In this document: positions 55,565-64,000 of the stretch, piece by piece
Position numbering within the stretch: position 1 is the stretch's first letter
Layout of the letters: every line of letters begins with the position of its first letter
DNA from: Acanthosepion lycidas
Taxonomy: Eukaryota; Mollusca; Cephalopoda; Sepiida; Sepiidae
Length of the DNA stretch: 64,000 nt
Assembly (NCBI GenBank): GCA_963932145.1
Contig: OZ010600.1
Span: forward strand, 49,360,877 to 49,424,876
Direction: 5' to 3'
The notes under the pieces: model-generated
What the model saw: the letters and a program-made list of their open reading frames with translations, nothing else
What the model was told of the DNA's origin: nothing
Databases searched by the model: none
Translations under genes and position numbers: made by a program

Positions 55565-55920
55565 TCACTGATTGGTCAAAATATTATGACCGCTTACATA
55601 ATAAGATGCTTATCCAATATGTATTCAGAAAAAAAAAGGCTCTTACTTGAAGCCTCGAAGGGTTTCTTCCAGGCCCTGGTATCGGGTTGTTAACAGCAGG
55701 TTCCATTACTGCTGCCTGTTTCATGGGTGAGTTTATGCTGAACGAAATATTGGTCCATGGGATTGAGATTTGGAGGGTTTGGTGACGCGAATTATACGAT
55801 GAAGTCTTCTTCTTATTCCCGAAAGCATTCTTGTAGAATTCGTGCGTTATGGCAATGAGCTTTGCTCGAAAGGAAGATTCCACTGGTATTGTAGAAGATT
55901 TTCGTTATAAAAAGGCATAA
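55565..55920 (-). pseudogene. Possible Tc1-like DNA transposon relic
   Basis: TTGGTCAAAATATTATGACC at 55573 resembles a terminal motif common in Tc1-like elements. The 99-codon minus-strand reading (55883-55584) has no catalytic motif that I can identify. Confidence 0.3.
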
Positions 55921-55944
55921 CAGGTCTTCAATATAACAGAGATA

Positions 55945-56060
55945 TTGAAAATTTTCAGGGGCACAATAAGAAAAGAGAGCTTGTAGATTTTGACACTCAC
56001 AGGACTACTTGATGGCATAAGCGGCAGAAGTAAACATCAAGTACCGTTCAGCGTCTATTA
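55945..56060 (+). pseudogene. LINE (family 2) ORF fragment
   Basis: Reads FRGTIRKESL then ILTLTGLLDGISGR, a decayed HIMRKESL...LTGRIEGK block. Confidence 0.5.
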
Positions 56061-56194
56061 GAAATCAAGTTACTCCAGACCTCTAATGGGACACATATAT
56101 ACGATCCATCCCTAAATATTCTAAAAGAAAAACATGGTCGGCTTATTCTACAACTTCAAAAAGTTCCTAACCCTAGCTGGCATGTCAGTCAGTT

Positions 56195-56764
56195 ATGTGT
56201 CATGCGTGATATACGCGTAGGCGATTATGTATCTTTAGATATATGACTGACGTGGCAGATTTTTCCTGCAGTAGGTTGCCATTTCTTTCTGCGGTAGACC
56301 AGTTGCCATCCAAGGCTAAAGAACCCGGTCTGTCCTACTATTTACCCATAGCTTGGGGGAGAAGAGGATTCATACCTTTCCCAAGGGTATTAGCACGTAA
56401 GTCAATGTAATGGATTCGGCTAATGTTAATAGTTACAATACCTCATCTCATAAATATAGACAGATATTGAACAAATATAACATTAAAGGCTAATGAACTT
56501 TAAGCTCAGTAACCACTCCTTCTGTTTACAGAGAGATGGTTGATAGGACTTAATATATGTTGATTCCAAAAAACTCTAGGTGATAATCTGTAATTAGCAT
56601 TACACAGCACTGAGTATATGCCTGAGCTATAAGACCAAGCACATTGCTAGTTTTTGATCAAATGTTCAGCCATCACTGAACCTGATACATTAATATACCT
56701 ATGTAAACTCGGCTCTCCGATTCCTCAATCCGAGCCACTATCCATTACTCCACCGTGCCTCCAC
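56195..56764 (-). mobile_element. tRNA-derived SINE (family A), minus strand, interrupted
   Basis: 56195-56423 runs tail to near the B box (CATACCTTTCCCAAGGGTAT, AATGTAATGGATTCGGCT). The head resumes at 56709 (CTCGGCTCTCCGATTCCTCA, TATCCATTACTCCACCGTGC). The 285 bp between (56424-56708) is inserted sequence whose left edge resembles the SINE B tail. Confidence 0.75.
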
Positions 56765-56799
56765 GTAGCATGACTTATTCTTACACGAATCAGATCAGA

Positions 56800-57160
56800 T
56801 CAAGAATGGAGCTGCCATATCTGGTCTGAAACTTCCAAATCTTCTCTCTTCAGCCTCGACAGAGTTCAAAAGCGCTTACGCGGCCTTACAAGTAATACAT
56901 TATTTTCCATCTTGCAACCGAATTTTTACAAACGCAACGTCACTACGCTACCAATATTTCCATGGAAAATATGGCACTAATTCGGACATTTACAGCTAAG
57001 ATCCGCCATACCAGGTACATAGGGAGAACCATCCTCATTCCCTTCGTATTCCACTAGTAAGAAGAAAGTTCCATATCTCAAATTCTTTGTGCTTTTGGAG
57101 GATCGAGTTTTCCACTGACATGGAGTAGAGTAAATATATAGAATCATTTGTAGGTTTACT
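56800..57160 (+). pseudogene. LINE RT C-terminal relic (CR1/jockey-like)
   Basis: Frames give YKSQIRSRMELPYLV-like, LDRVQKRLRGLTSNTL, then FRIPLVRRKFHISNS and FWRIEFST. Related to the fragments at 20550 and 35930. Confidence 0.55.
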
Positions 57161-57540
57161 GCTAGGAAAATTGGTTCGCTGTATCGTGCCAGACAATTTC
57201 CTCGTCAGAATCCATCTTCCATGTTTACAAATCCGCCATTCGTCCTTTTGAATATATTCAGCCATATTTGGTCTAGTGCTCCTACTATATATTTCGAGAT
57301 TCTTGACAAAATTCAAAGAAGGGTCTGTAATGTAAATGATCCTGACTTGGCATCTCAAATTCACTTATTTTCACACCGTCGTCATGTGGCTTCCCTCTAT
57401 CACTTTTAATGGTAATTCTTTTGATGACCTTTCCTCCTTGGTGGCCTAGTCTGCATGAATTTAAGCAGACTGCTAGCTTGGTAACTAGTTCTCATCGTTT
57501 TACTGTTGAACTGACTGGATGGAACAGTATATTATGTATG

Positions 57541-57546
<6 letters not shown>

Positions 57547-57582
<36 letters not shown>
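57547..57582. repeat. (TA)n microsatellite
   Basis: About 17 TA units directly before MITE D; (CA)n and (TA)n also follow it at 57670-57702. Confidence 0.95.
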
Positions 57583-57586
<4 letters not shown>

Positions 57587-57662
57587 GTTGGTGCAAAAAT
57601 AATGTCGTTTTTTCACATATTAACATATGTGAGAAAACGACATTATTTTTGCACCAACCTAA
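57583..57662. mobile_element. mariner-type MITE, copy D (MADE1-like ends)
   Basis: 80-bp near-perfect palindrome TTAGGTTGGTGCAAAAAT...TTTTTGCACCAACCTAA, TA at 57581-57582 and 57663-57664. RNA of either strand would form a ~35-bp hairpin. Confidence 0.93.
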
Positions 57663-57671
57663 TATCTGCAT

Positions 57672-57703
<32 letters not shown>

Positions 57704-57810
57704 TTATGTTAGAGTTTATTTTCTCAAACTTCTCGTCTGTGGAACTCTCTTCCGGTTTCTTGCTTCCATACCAACCGACTTGCTTGTAGTGAAATGATTA
57801 AAAACATAAT

Positions 57811-58329
57811 TAAATTAATTCTTTCCTGTATTTAATCGGATTTGCATTATTAAAAATCTATTCTACGTTGGCAGCTATAATTAAAAAAAATTAAAAAAAA
57901 CAAAATAGATTCATATCTCTCGTCTGTCCGGATCACTACTCCAGTATAAAAACACGTTTTATGACGCAATGTTTTCGCGATTAAATTGCCACTGATGAAG
58001 CAGTGTAGCTAGATGTTCCAAATTACATTTATATGATAAATATAACATTTAAATTGTAGCATAGAATGCATCTTACTATTAGAAATATTTGGCTGTGCGA
58101 AATTTTATTATGCAACTCAAGCGTCGTTGATCCTGTTGTGAACACATACTTACATACCTAAATAATGTCTGTCGACTCGGAAACGAGTATGACTATCGCT
58201 GACAAGTTTAATCCATGTTTTTAGATCTTACGAAGACGACAATGGCTCTGGAAGCCAGCAAATGACTTGCAATGATTATTTCAGACGCAAAAAACTCAGT
58301 TGTTACGTATAGGACCTGGCCTAGTCTGT
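57811..58329. other. No recognisable feature
   Basis: AT-rich; ACTGATGAAGCAGTGTAGC near 57981 is a short perfect stem only. Confidence 0.45.
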
Positions 58330-58970
58330 TGTGCAAATTCCGGTCAGGTAACTGGTGGGTTTCCATTCGACGTGTGAGACAGGGGAGGTTTCTGCAGGTT
58401 TTTTCTGGGGTTTTTTTTTTTGCACACTCCGCATGTTAAATTATTCCAGGTGTAGTAAACTGTAAAAGAGTTCTGAACATGATACTTATTATGGCTAGCG
58501 AGGCCTGCATTGGAGAGACATACTCTGTCACATTCGTTGCATCTAAATTGATGGCTTGCTGGATCAATGTTTTCCCCTTTCCTAGTTGCACAATTGATAT
58601 TTGACCAACTCAGTGAATGTTCTTGGAAGATCTTAGTGCTTTGATGAATTGCACACAGCCGCTTATTTCGACAACAAGCAACAGTTTCCCATTCGTGATC
58701 ATCGAGTGCCACGTACTTTTAAACCGTTTCTGAAGCGATTCCTTTGTTTATGCCAGGATCAAATGTCGTAGAGTTACATGTTGTAGAGCATTTGCTAGAG
58801 TTTTCTGCTGTCATGGCCTGCCCAGCGAAGCCCGTGCCGGTGAATGAATGTGCACTTCGATGCGTATTGCATAGGCATTTTCGAAGACCACAAAGGAGAG
58901 GCATATGGAATATCAAATGGATACGAACATCGACTCTCAAACACTGCTTCGGCAAACATTCCATCAGATA
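58330..58970 (-). pseudogene. LINE C-terminal relic with C2H2 zinc fingers, minus strand
   Basis: An open frame 58712-58344 reads DDHEWETVACC, KRLCAIHQSTKIFQEHSLSW, KGENIDPASHQF and the finger CNECDRVCLSNAGLASHNKYH (CX2CX12HX3H) near 58505-58565. A second finger starts TCGVCK and its His half (LTRRMETHQ) lies in another frame. Upstream (58970-58720) a GLRWAGHDSR segment matches the RT C-terminal block that precedes such fingers in some LINEs. Confidence 0.65.
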
Positions 58971-58993
58971 CGTCTACAAATATTTCAGCTCCA

Positions 58994-59009
58994 CTCTTTC
59001 CCTCTCTTT

Positions 59010-59053
<44 letters not shown>

Positions 59054-59069
59054 AAAGAGAGGGAAAGAG
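58994..59069. repeat. Perfect 19-bp inverted repeat around (TA)n
   Basis: CTCTTTCCCTCTCTTTCCC at 58994-59012 and its exact complement at 59051-59069, with (TA)n between. Confidence 0.95.
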
Positions 59070-59337
59070 AGGTAAAGATATATATATATAAATTCGCATA
59101 AATTCCATTGAGAAAGATATAAATCCATCTCTTCACGTCCCACCTAGCGATGATGGAGTAGCGGAACAGATTAAGCCCAATAGCCTTGATTGGAAAACAG
59201 TCTAGAAGAAGAAAACTTTGGAAAAAATTCAATATATATATATTATATTTTGGTCCACGTTTGTATTGAGCACGTTTTGAAAAGTAGATGCTAATAGCTG
59301 TGGATTTTAACTCCATCTGTTCTTTCTCTATCTTCAT

Positions 59338-59392
59338 ATAATAATAATAATAATAATACACACACACACACAGATATATATATATATATATA
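59338..59392. repeat. (TAA)n-(CA)n-(TA)n microsatellite
   Basis: Three adjacent short arrays. Confidence 0.95.
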
Positions 59393-59396
59393 TAAC

Positions 59397-59528
59397 AGTC
59401 GACATTGAAGTTATCACCCAGGAGGTACAGTCTGTTTCATGCAAAACACAATCGTATAATCGTATGCTCTAACAATTGAATTTAGCATAAAGCAGACTGT
59501 TGCCTCTGGGTGTCGACTTCAGTGTCCA
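59397..59528. repeat. ~132-bp imperfect hairpin
   Basis: Arms of ~44 bp (AGTCGACATTGAAGTTATCA... and its complement ending ACTTCAGTGTCCAC) are about 80% matched, with a ~42-nt loop. MITE or foldback RNA; not classified. Confidence 0.6.
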
Positions 59529-59615
59529 CTTTTATATTTACATACGCTGTATCCCTGATACGGAGCATCTTAGCCCATAAATATAGCATGCCATAAACCT
59601 ATTTTTATCAGATAT

Positions 59616-59640
59616 ATATATATGTGTGTGTGTATGTATG

Positions 59641-59683
<43 letters not shown>
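59616..59683. repeat. (GT)n/(GTAT)n/(TA)n microsatellite
   Basis: TATATGTGTGTGTGTATG then TA units. Confidence 0.95.
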
Positions 59684-60236
59684 ATATTTATTTTCATAAT
59701 TTCTGATATATAAAGATGCTATCATTTTTAAGAATGATTTAACCTTAAAAAAGAAAAAAATATATTGTAAACATATTTAGTAACAGAAACTCAACGTTGA
59801 AATCTGATAAAAGCCTGAACACTAATCGCAAAATAACTAAAAAAGAAGTTTAATTCATTGCCAAGATCAGAACAAGAAAATAGATTTCAAGAAAGTCACA
59901 AAAATAGATCTAAGAAAATTTAAAACCGTAATAAGCAAGTAAAATAGAATGACCAAGAAGCTGAAGTTTCGAATAAAAGCTTATTGAGAACCTTTTTTCA
60001 TAAAGGATATTGTATTGAGAATGCAGACAGAAAAAATGTAGGATATTAACAGCATTGACTAAAAATATGGAAGCATATGATATGAAAGAAAAACATGACA
60101 AAAAGAGTCGAGTATATTGGCCAAAGAAATACATGAAATATTCCCAAGAGTAATTTTGGCAAGAAATATTTTAGCTACATTAGATGGACCTAATGGCGGT
60201 GCTAAATTTTCCGTCTTTCCTGAAAATTGTATCGAG
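59684..60236. other. No recognisable feature
   Basis: A-rich sequence with no supported frame. Confidence 0.45.
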
Positions 60237-60910
60237 AAAATTGTTCGAAAATAATTGTTCGAAAATAATTATTCGAAAAACATTTATACAAATTGTAAAT
60301 TGTTCGAATAAAAATTAATTGAAAGGGCAATTATACTAAATGATAATTATTCGAAATGCCTATTTTTAAAATAAGTATGTGGTCTTGCTTTGAGAGAGTC
60401 AGTGCTGATTTACCTAGAACTAATAACGCCCTTAAAGAATGGCATAGGGCTTTTTGCGGCAAGTGTCATCCGATCATTCCACAATATGGATATTCTTAGG
60501 CGCTTTTAAAAGAGAACAGTCCTTGCAAGAAATTCATATTGCCAAAGTAAGAGCAGGTTGCCAAAATATCAAGAGCGCCAAGAAATACCGTGATGTAAAT
60601 GAAAAACTTAAAAAATTAGTGTCATCCTTTAAAGAGTCCTCCTCAGTAGTTGACTATTTGCGTGTAGTATCGTATAACTCGGGGTTATAAGGATTTTTCT
60701 TACTAAATAATTTTATTAACGATATTTGTATTTCTAATGATTATCATTTGTGTATTTCCTCTTTTAATTTTTACATTTTTATTACGATAAAGAATTTTGA
60801 ATTTCAATTAATTGTCCCTTAGTATAATTATCCTTTCGATTAATTTTAATTCAATTTACAATTCGAATAAAAGATTGCGAATAATAGTTTTCGAACAATT
60901 ATTTTTTAAC
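60237..60910 (+). mobile_element. Mutator-like (MULE) deletion derivative with ~100-bp terminal inverted repeats
   Basis: Left TIR 60240-60355 and right TIR 60805-60908 share AATAATTGTTCGAAAA, ATTGTAAATTG and AATTATACTAA blocks in inverted orientation. Between them is a transposase remnant. Exact ends and the 9-bp target duplication expected of MULEs are unclear. Confidence 0.65.
60380..60690 (+). pseudogene. MULE transposase C-terminal fragment
   Basis: One frame reads LPRTNNALKEWHRAFCG (about 60410-60460). The next, open to 60690, reads IWIFLGAFKREQSLQEIHIA and KKYRDVNEKLKKLVSSF and DYLRVVSYN. RTNN..E.WH, a following F...L..EQ helix and YLR..S are hallmarks of the region after the MULE catalytic core. 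One frameshift near 60470. Confidence 0.7.
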
Positions 60911-61324
60911 AATGTTCACATAATTCATGAAAATAGTCTCCCAACATATGGAAGGAGATGGAATACTGTTTTAGGCAGTAAAAAGACAGCCATTTTTAAA
61001 GTTGATGATAGTGCTAAGATAAATCCTGCAAATTATTGTTCTTGAACAGGATGTTTTTTGAATGGCACAGTTTACAACCAAGAAGCTTTTTAACTTATTA
61101 AATATTATATTTATTCAAAATAATTCTCCATTTAACTTATTCTGAAAAATGATTATTGCCCACCTTGCCAAGAAAAAATTTTCAAAGGCTTCTATTACTC
61201 AGACTTTATAAATATTAATCTAATAGAAAGCTAGTGATTCATCAGTAAACGAGATATATACCAGATCCGATCAAAAAGTATTGGGACTGGCACTCTACAT
61301 AGAAAACTACAACACATATCGAGC
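60911..61324. other. No gene; possible transposon-end fragment
   Basis: GATCCGATCAAAAAGTATTG at 61264 resembles a mariner-type terminus, but no partner end was found. Confidence 0.35.
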
Positions 61325-61620
61325 TGGTACCACCTGTAAGGGTCGCGGCTATAGGCAAATAGTGAACTTCTCCCAAACAAAAATGAACAGCTAATTTTTA
61401 CAATAAAATGAGCAACAATACATTTTATAGTAAAACGATAATCGATACAACACTAAAACATATATATATATTTTTATAGTAAAAATATATACATTTTTGT
61501 AGCAAAATTACCAAAAATACATTTTATGATCTGCAAACAATATATAAAAAACAGAACTTTACCCTGAAAGCATAAAATTACGTACGAAATCTTTAGATTT
61601 CGGCATTAGGCCGGTATTTT
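61325..61620 (-). repeat. Repeat element E, copy 4, minus strand
   Basis: CACCTGTAAGGGTCGCGGCT, AGGCAAATAGTGAACTTC, units like AATACATTTTATAGTAAAAC and AGATTTCGGCATTAGGCC. Confidence 0.65.
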
Positions 61621-62510
61621 TAACTGCTACCAAAGAATAGTATTCGAATTTCATGTGAAGGCCAGAAAATAGAATGCAGATTTTCTAAGCAGGATCTTCC
61701 TTCCTCGTCTTAATTTCTTTATATTTGGCAACTGGTGTGGGTTTAGGGACTTTCAGGTGACAGAGGTTGGAGAGTGATCTGCCTTTTAGCGGAAATGCCA
61801 GAATGTTGCAAATTCTTTGCTGAAACTTGATTGTCACAAAAACAAAGATCTCAAACGTGTCATAGATCCACGAATTACAATTCTAAAGATGGATGCGATA
61901 AAATTTTTTTTAATATAAATAGCAATCACCCCATCAACCCTTGTCAGTAAGCGCGGATCACACAAAGGAATGCATTGACATCGACGTCTGCCGATGGGTG
62001 TTCACTTTATTCTCGCGTCCTGGCCTCTGTGTCTGAAGAGACACTTCACGCAGTAATGTCTTTTTTTTATAACATTACCAAATGTTATTACTTCAAGTTA
62101 TCCTTTGTTTCACAATGGCCCTCAAAACATTCAGACCGAACATATAGCCAGAATTGAGAAATGTAGATACACACCCTTGTCCCCCCAAAAATCTCTATAT
62201 TTAATTACTATTAACATTGAGAAACGCCCTTTGAAAAAGGAATTTGAAAAGCCATTTTATTTTACTTCTTAATGTTTTTTTTGCGAATTAGAAAGGCGGT
62301 TATAATTAAGAATAAAATAAAGTCATTTTCAATCAACCATTTCTTTTTGTCTTACGTATGTGCTTCTGTCGTATTGATTGATTTTTTTTATTGCGTATTT
62401 GATAACATATATACCTGATGTCAAAGAGAAAAGGGGGAAAATAAAACCTTATTTTTGTCAAGGTTATATGATTTGCTAGACGAAACAGCATGCGAAACTT
62501 AATTGTTATA
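61621..62510. other. No recognisable feature
   Basis: Possibly single-copy; 60-codon readings lack motifs. Confidence 0.45.
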
Positions 62511-62514
62511 CTCA

Positions 62515-62557
62515 AAGACACACATGGTCTAGCGGATTAAAGTAATTGGTTAACCCT
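62515..62557 (+). repeat. SINE family B head fragment
   Basis: AAGACACACATGGTCTAGCG and GATTAAAGTAATTGGTTA resemble the A-box part of SINE B. Confidence 0.4.
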
Positions 62558-63595
62558 TGTCGGAGTTATCTCCTCCTTAGCTTCTTAACCCTTTCACCAG
62601 GGGTCTCTCTTCCCTGGCTATAAATACTCTCTAACCCTTTCGCCTCTTCCTCCTTTTCCCTCAGGCCTTTGGGCCGCCACCTTGATGTAAATCTCTTTTT
62701 CCCTCAGGTCTTTGGGCCGCCACCTTGAGGTAAATCTCTTTTTCCCTCAGGCCTTTGGGCCGCCACCTTGATGTAAATCTCTTTTTCCCTCAGGTCTTTG
62801 GGCCGCCACCTTGAGGTAAATCTCTTTTTCCCTCAGGCCTTTGAGCCGCCACCTTGAGGTAAATCTCTCTTTTTTCCTCAGGCTTACGGCCTTACCACCT
62901 CGCAGATGTGAACACTCACAGATACAGCGTTTTCCAAATACTGGGAACACGCTAAGAACAATACACGTACGTACGAACATTCACCAAAGAACAGACACCA
63001 ATTTTCAAACATGTCGGAGTTAGCCCCTCCTTAGCTCCTTAACCCTTTCACCAGAGGTCTCTCTCTTCCCTGGCTATAAATACTTGCTGACCCTTCGCCT
63101 CTTCCTCTTTTTCCCTCAGGCCTTTGGGCCGCCACCTTGAGGTAAATTTCTTTTCCCCTCAGGTCTTTGGGCCACTACCTTGAGGTAAATCTATTTTTCC
63201 CTCAGGCCTTTGGGCCGCCACCTTGAGGTAAATCTCTCTTTTTTCCTCAGGCTTTCAGCCTTACCACCTCGCAGATGTGAACACTCACAGATACAGCGTT
63301 TTCCAAATACTGGGAACACGCTAAGAACAATACACATACGTACGAACACTCACCACAACACACACACATATAATATTCACCACACACATTCTGTCTATGT
63401 AACAGTTCATGTAACCTTTCTTGTTATTAATACATATATTTGTTTACATATATTTATCGGTCTTGTGCTTGTTTTTCTTTGCCTTCTTTGAACTTAATTA
63501 AAGTCCAACTTTCTCATGTAGTTGAACACTAGAAGGAAAATCTTAACTCACGTGTGTTCATCTACTTATACTCAGCGTCGCCAACACGGTCCGCT
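62558..63595 (+). repeat. LTR-like tandem unit (454-bp period), each with TATA box and 43-bp subrepeats
   Basis: TGTCGGAGTTA starts at 62558 and again at 63012. Each unit has CTGGCTATAAATACT (TATA at 62619 and 63075), a 43-bp subrepeat array, then ACCTCGCAGATGTGAACACT and CGTTTTCCAAATACTGGGAA. The second copy extends further, to CCGCTACA near 63595. TG...CA ends and the promoter suggest LTR origin; internal coding is absent. Confidence 0.55.
62665..62879 (+). repeat. 43-bp subrepeat array, five units
   Basis: Units alternate GCCTTTGGGCC...TTGATG and GTCTTTGGGCC...TTGAGG, an 86-bp dimer period. Each unit ends CTCTTTTTCCCTCAG and has GTAAAT after its GC-rich half. Three more units lie at 63122-63250. 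Confidence 0.93.
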
Positions 63596-63689
63596 ACACC
63601 CTATCCCAGGTAGGTCAGGAGGTTCTTTGCTCGCGGACAGCATTCAGTTGATACTGTACCTTTTGTAATTGTGATTTGAAACTCTGGAT

Positions 63690-64000
63690 ATATTTATAAG
63701 TCTACCATTCGTTCATACTTTGAATATTGCTGCCACATATGGTCCGGTGCTCCTGCTATATATTTAGAAATGCTTGATAAAATCCAAATGAGAATATGCA
63801 ATATTATTGGTCCTTTTTTCCACCGCCTTAATGTAGCTTCCCTGTGCCTTTTCTATAAATCCTTTCATGGTAATTGTTCGGATCAACTTACCGCTATGGT
63901 ACCTAGACTTTATGAATTTAAGCGCAGTATTACATTGGTGGCAAGGTCTCGTTGTTTTATAGTTGAAATGGCTAGGTATAACTGTGAGTTCTGTGTTTAA
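63690..64000 (+). pseudogene. CR1/jockey-like LINE C-terminal relic at window edge
   Basis: Reads YKSTIRSYFEYCCHIWSGAP, AIYLEMLDKIQMRICNIIG, LNVASLCLFYKSFHGNCSDQ, then stops at the last base. PDLASRLQP-type text is lost, so there is an internal deletion relative to 38085-38720. Confidence 0.75.

Larger units (their letters stand above)
57195..57810 (+). pseudogene. CR1/jockey-like LINE C-terminal relic, interrupted by repeats and a MITE
   Basis: Reads IFSHIWSSAPTIYFEILDKI, QRRVCNVNDPDLASQIHLFS and HRRHVASLYHF to 57409, then shifted text to WNSIL near 57530. After (TA)n, MITE D and (CA)n it resumes with SQTSRLWNSLPVSCFH (57720-57770). Confidence 0.75.

Noticed and set aside
55584..55883. 99-codon minus-strand frame as a conserved gene
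   Set aside because: No motif or start context; the neighbouring Tc1-like terminal motif makes a transposon relic more likely.
57981..57999. CTGATGA as a third hammerhead
   Set aside because: No GAAA partner or stem II of the right spacing follows.
62747..62980. 77-codon minus-strand frame with repeated KGLREKEIY-like text
   Set aside because: It is a by-product of the 43-bp repeat, whose length is not a multiple of three, so the protein text changes frame each unit.

Overview
This 64 kb window looks like gene-poor, transposon-dense DNA from a metazoan, most likely a cephalopod mollusc (octopus-like). That is an inference from composition and repeat types: very long (TA)n tracts, several tRNA-derived SINE families, Penelope-like elements with GIY-YIG endonucleases, CR1/jockey-like LINE tails and short non-autonomous Helitrons. 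I found no intact host protein gene, no rRNA gene and no convincing functional tRNA gene. Nearly every protein-like reading is a broken piece of a mobile element.

Layout. 1-1418 is the 5' part of a minus-strand Ty3/Gypsy element (LTR, tRNA-Ser-type primer site, broken SAM-like plus zinc-knuckle Gag). It abuts a plus-strand Penelope-like element (1419-3700). 3.8-9.7 kb holds microsatellites, LINE tails, SINEs and two kinds of MITE. 9.8-10.6 kb is a minisatellite. 11.6-14.9 kb has a head-to-head SINE foldback, an element with tandem-repeat termini, a LINE reverse transcriptase relic and degenerate SINEs. 15.2-18.2 kb is a LINE split by a tandem array that switches orientation. 18.6-21.7 kb is mixed repeats. 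21848-24697 is a two-LTR Gypsy element with a large pol deletion. 25.3-26.1 kb is LTR-like with a CCAAT/TATA promoter. 26.9-32.1 kb has a hAT-type MITE, two more Penelope-like copies and a full-length SINE. 33-43 kb carries (TA)n tracts, SINEs, a DDE transposase relic and LINE ends. 44.7 and 52.3 kb hold two Helitrons. 48-49 kb and 56-59 kb are LINE relics. 60.2-60.9 kb is a Mutator-like (MULE) remnant. 62.5-63.6 kb is an LTR-like tandem repeat whose 43-bp units carry splice-site-like ends. 63.7-64.0 kb is another LINE C-terminus.

The most notable patterns are: (1) repeated head-to-head foldback structures at the 5' ends of unrelated retroposons; (2) four palindromic mariner-type MITEs with ends like the human MADE1/Hsmar1 family, two with paralogous empty sites in the window; (3) clear nested insertions (MITE in repeat, Helitron in tandem array, SINE in Penelope, Gypsy at Penelope); (4) two hammerhead-like motifs; (5) the 43-bp splice-site-like array. 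Everything was read by eye, so family names are recognitions, not search results, and boundaries are approximate unless target duplications are stated.
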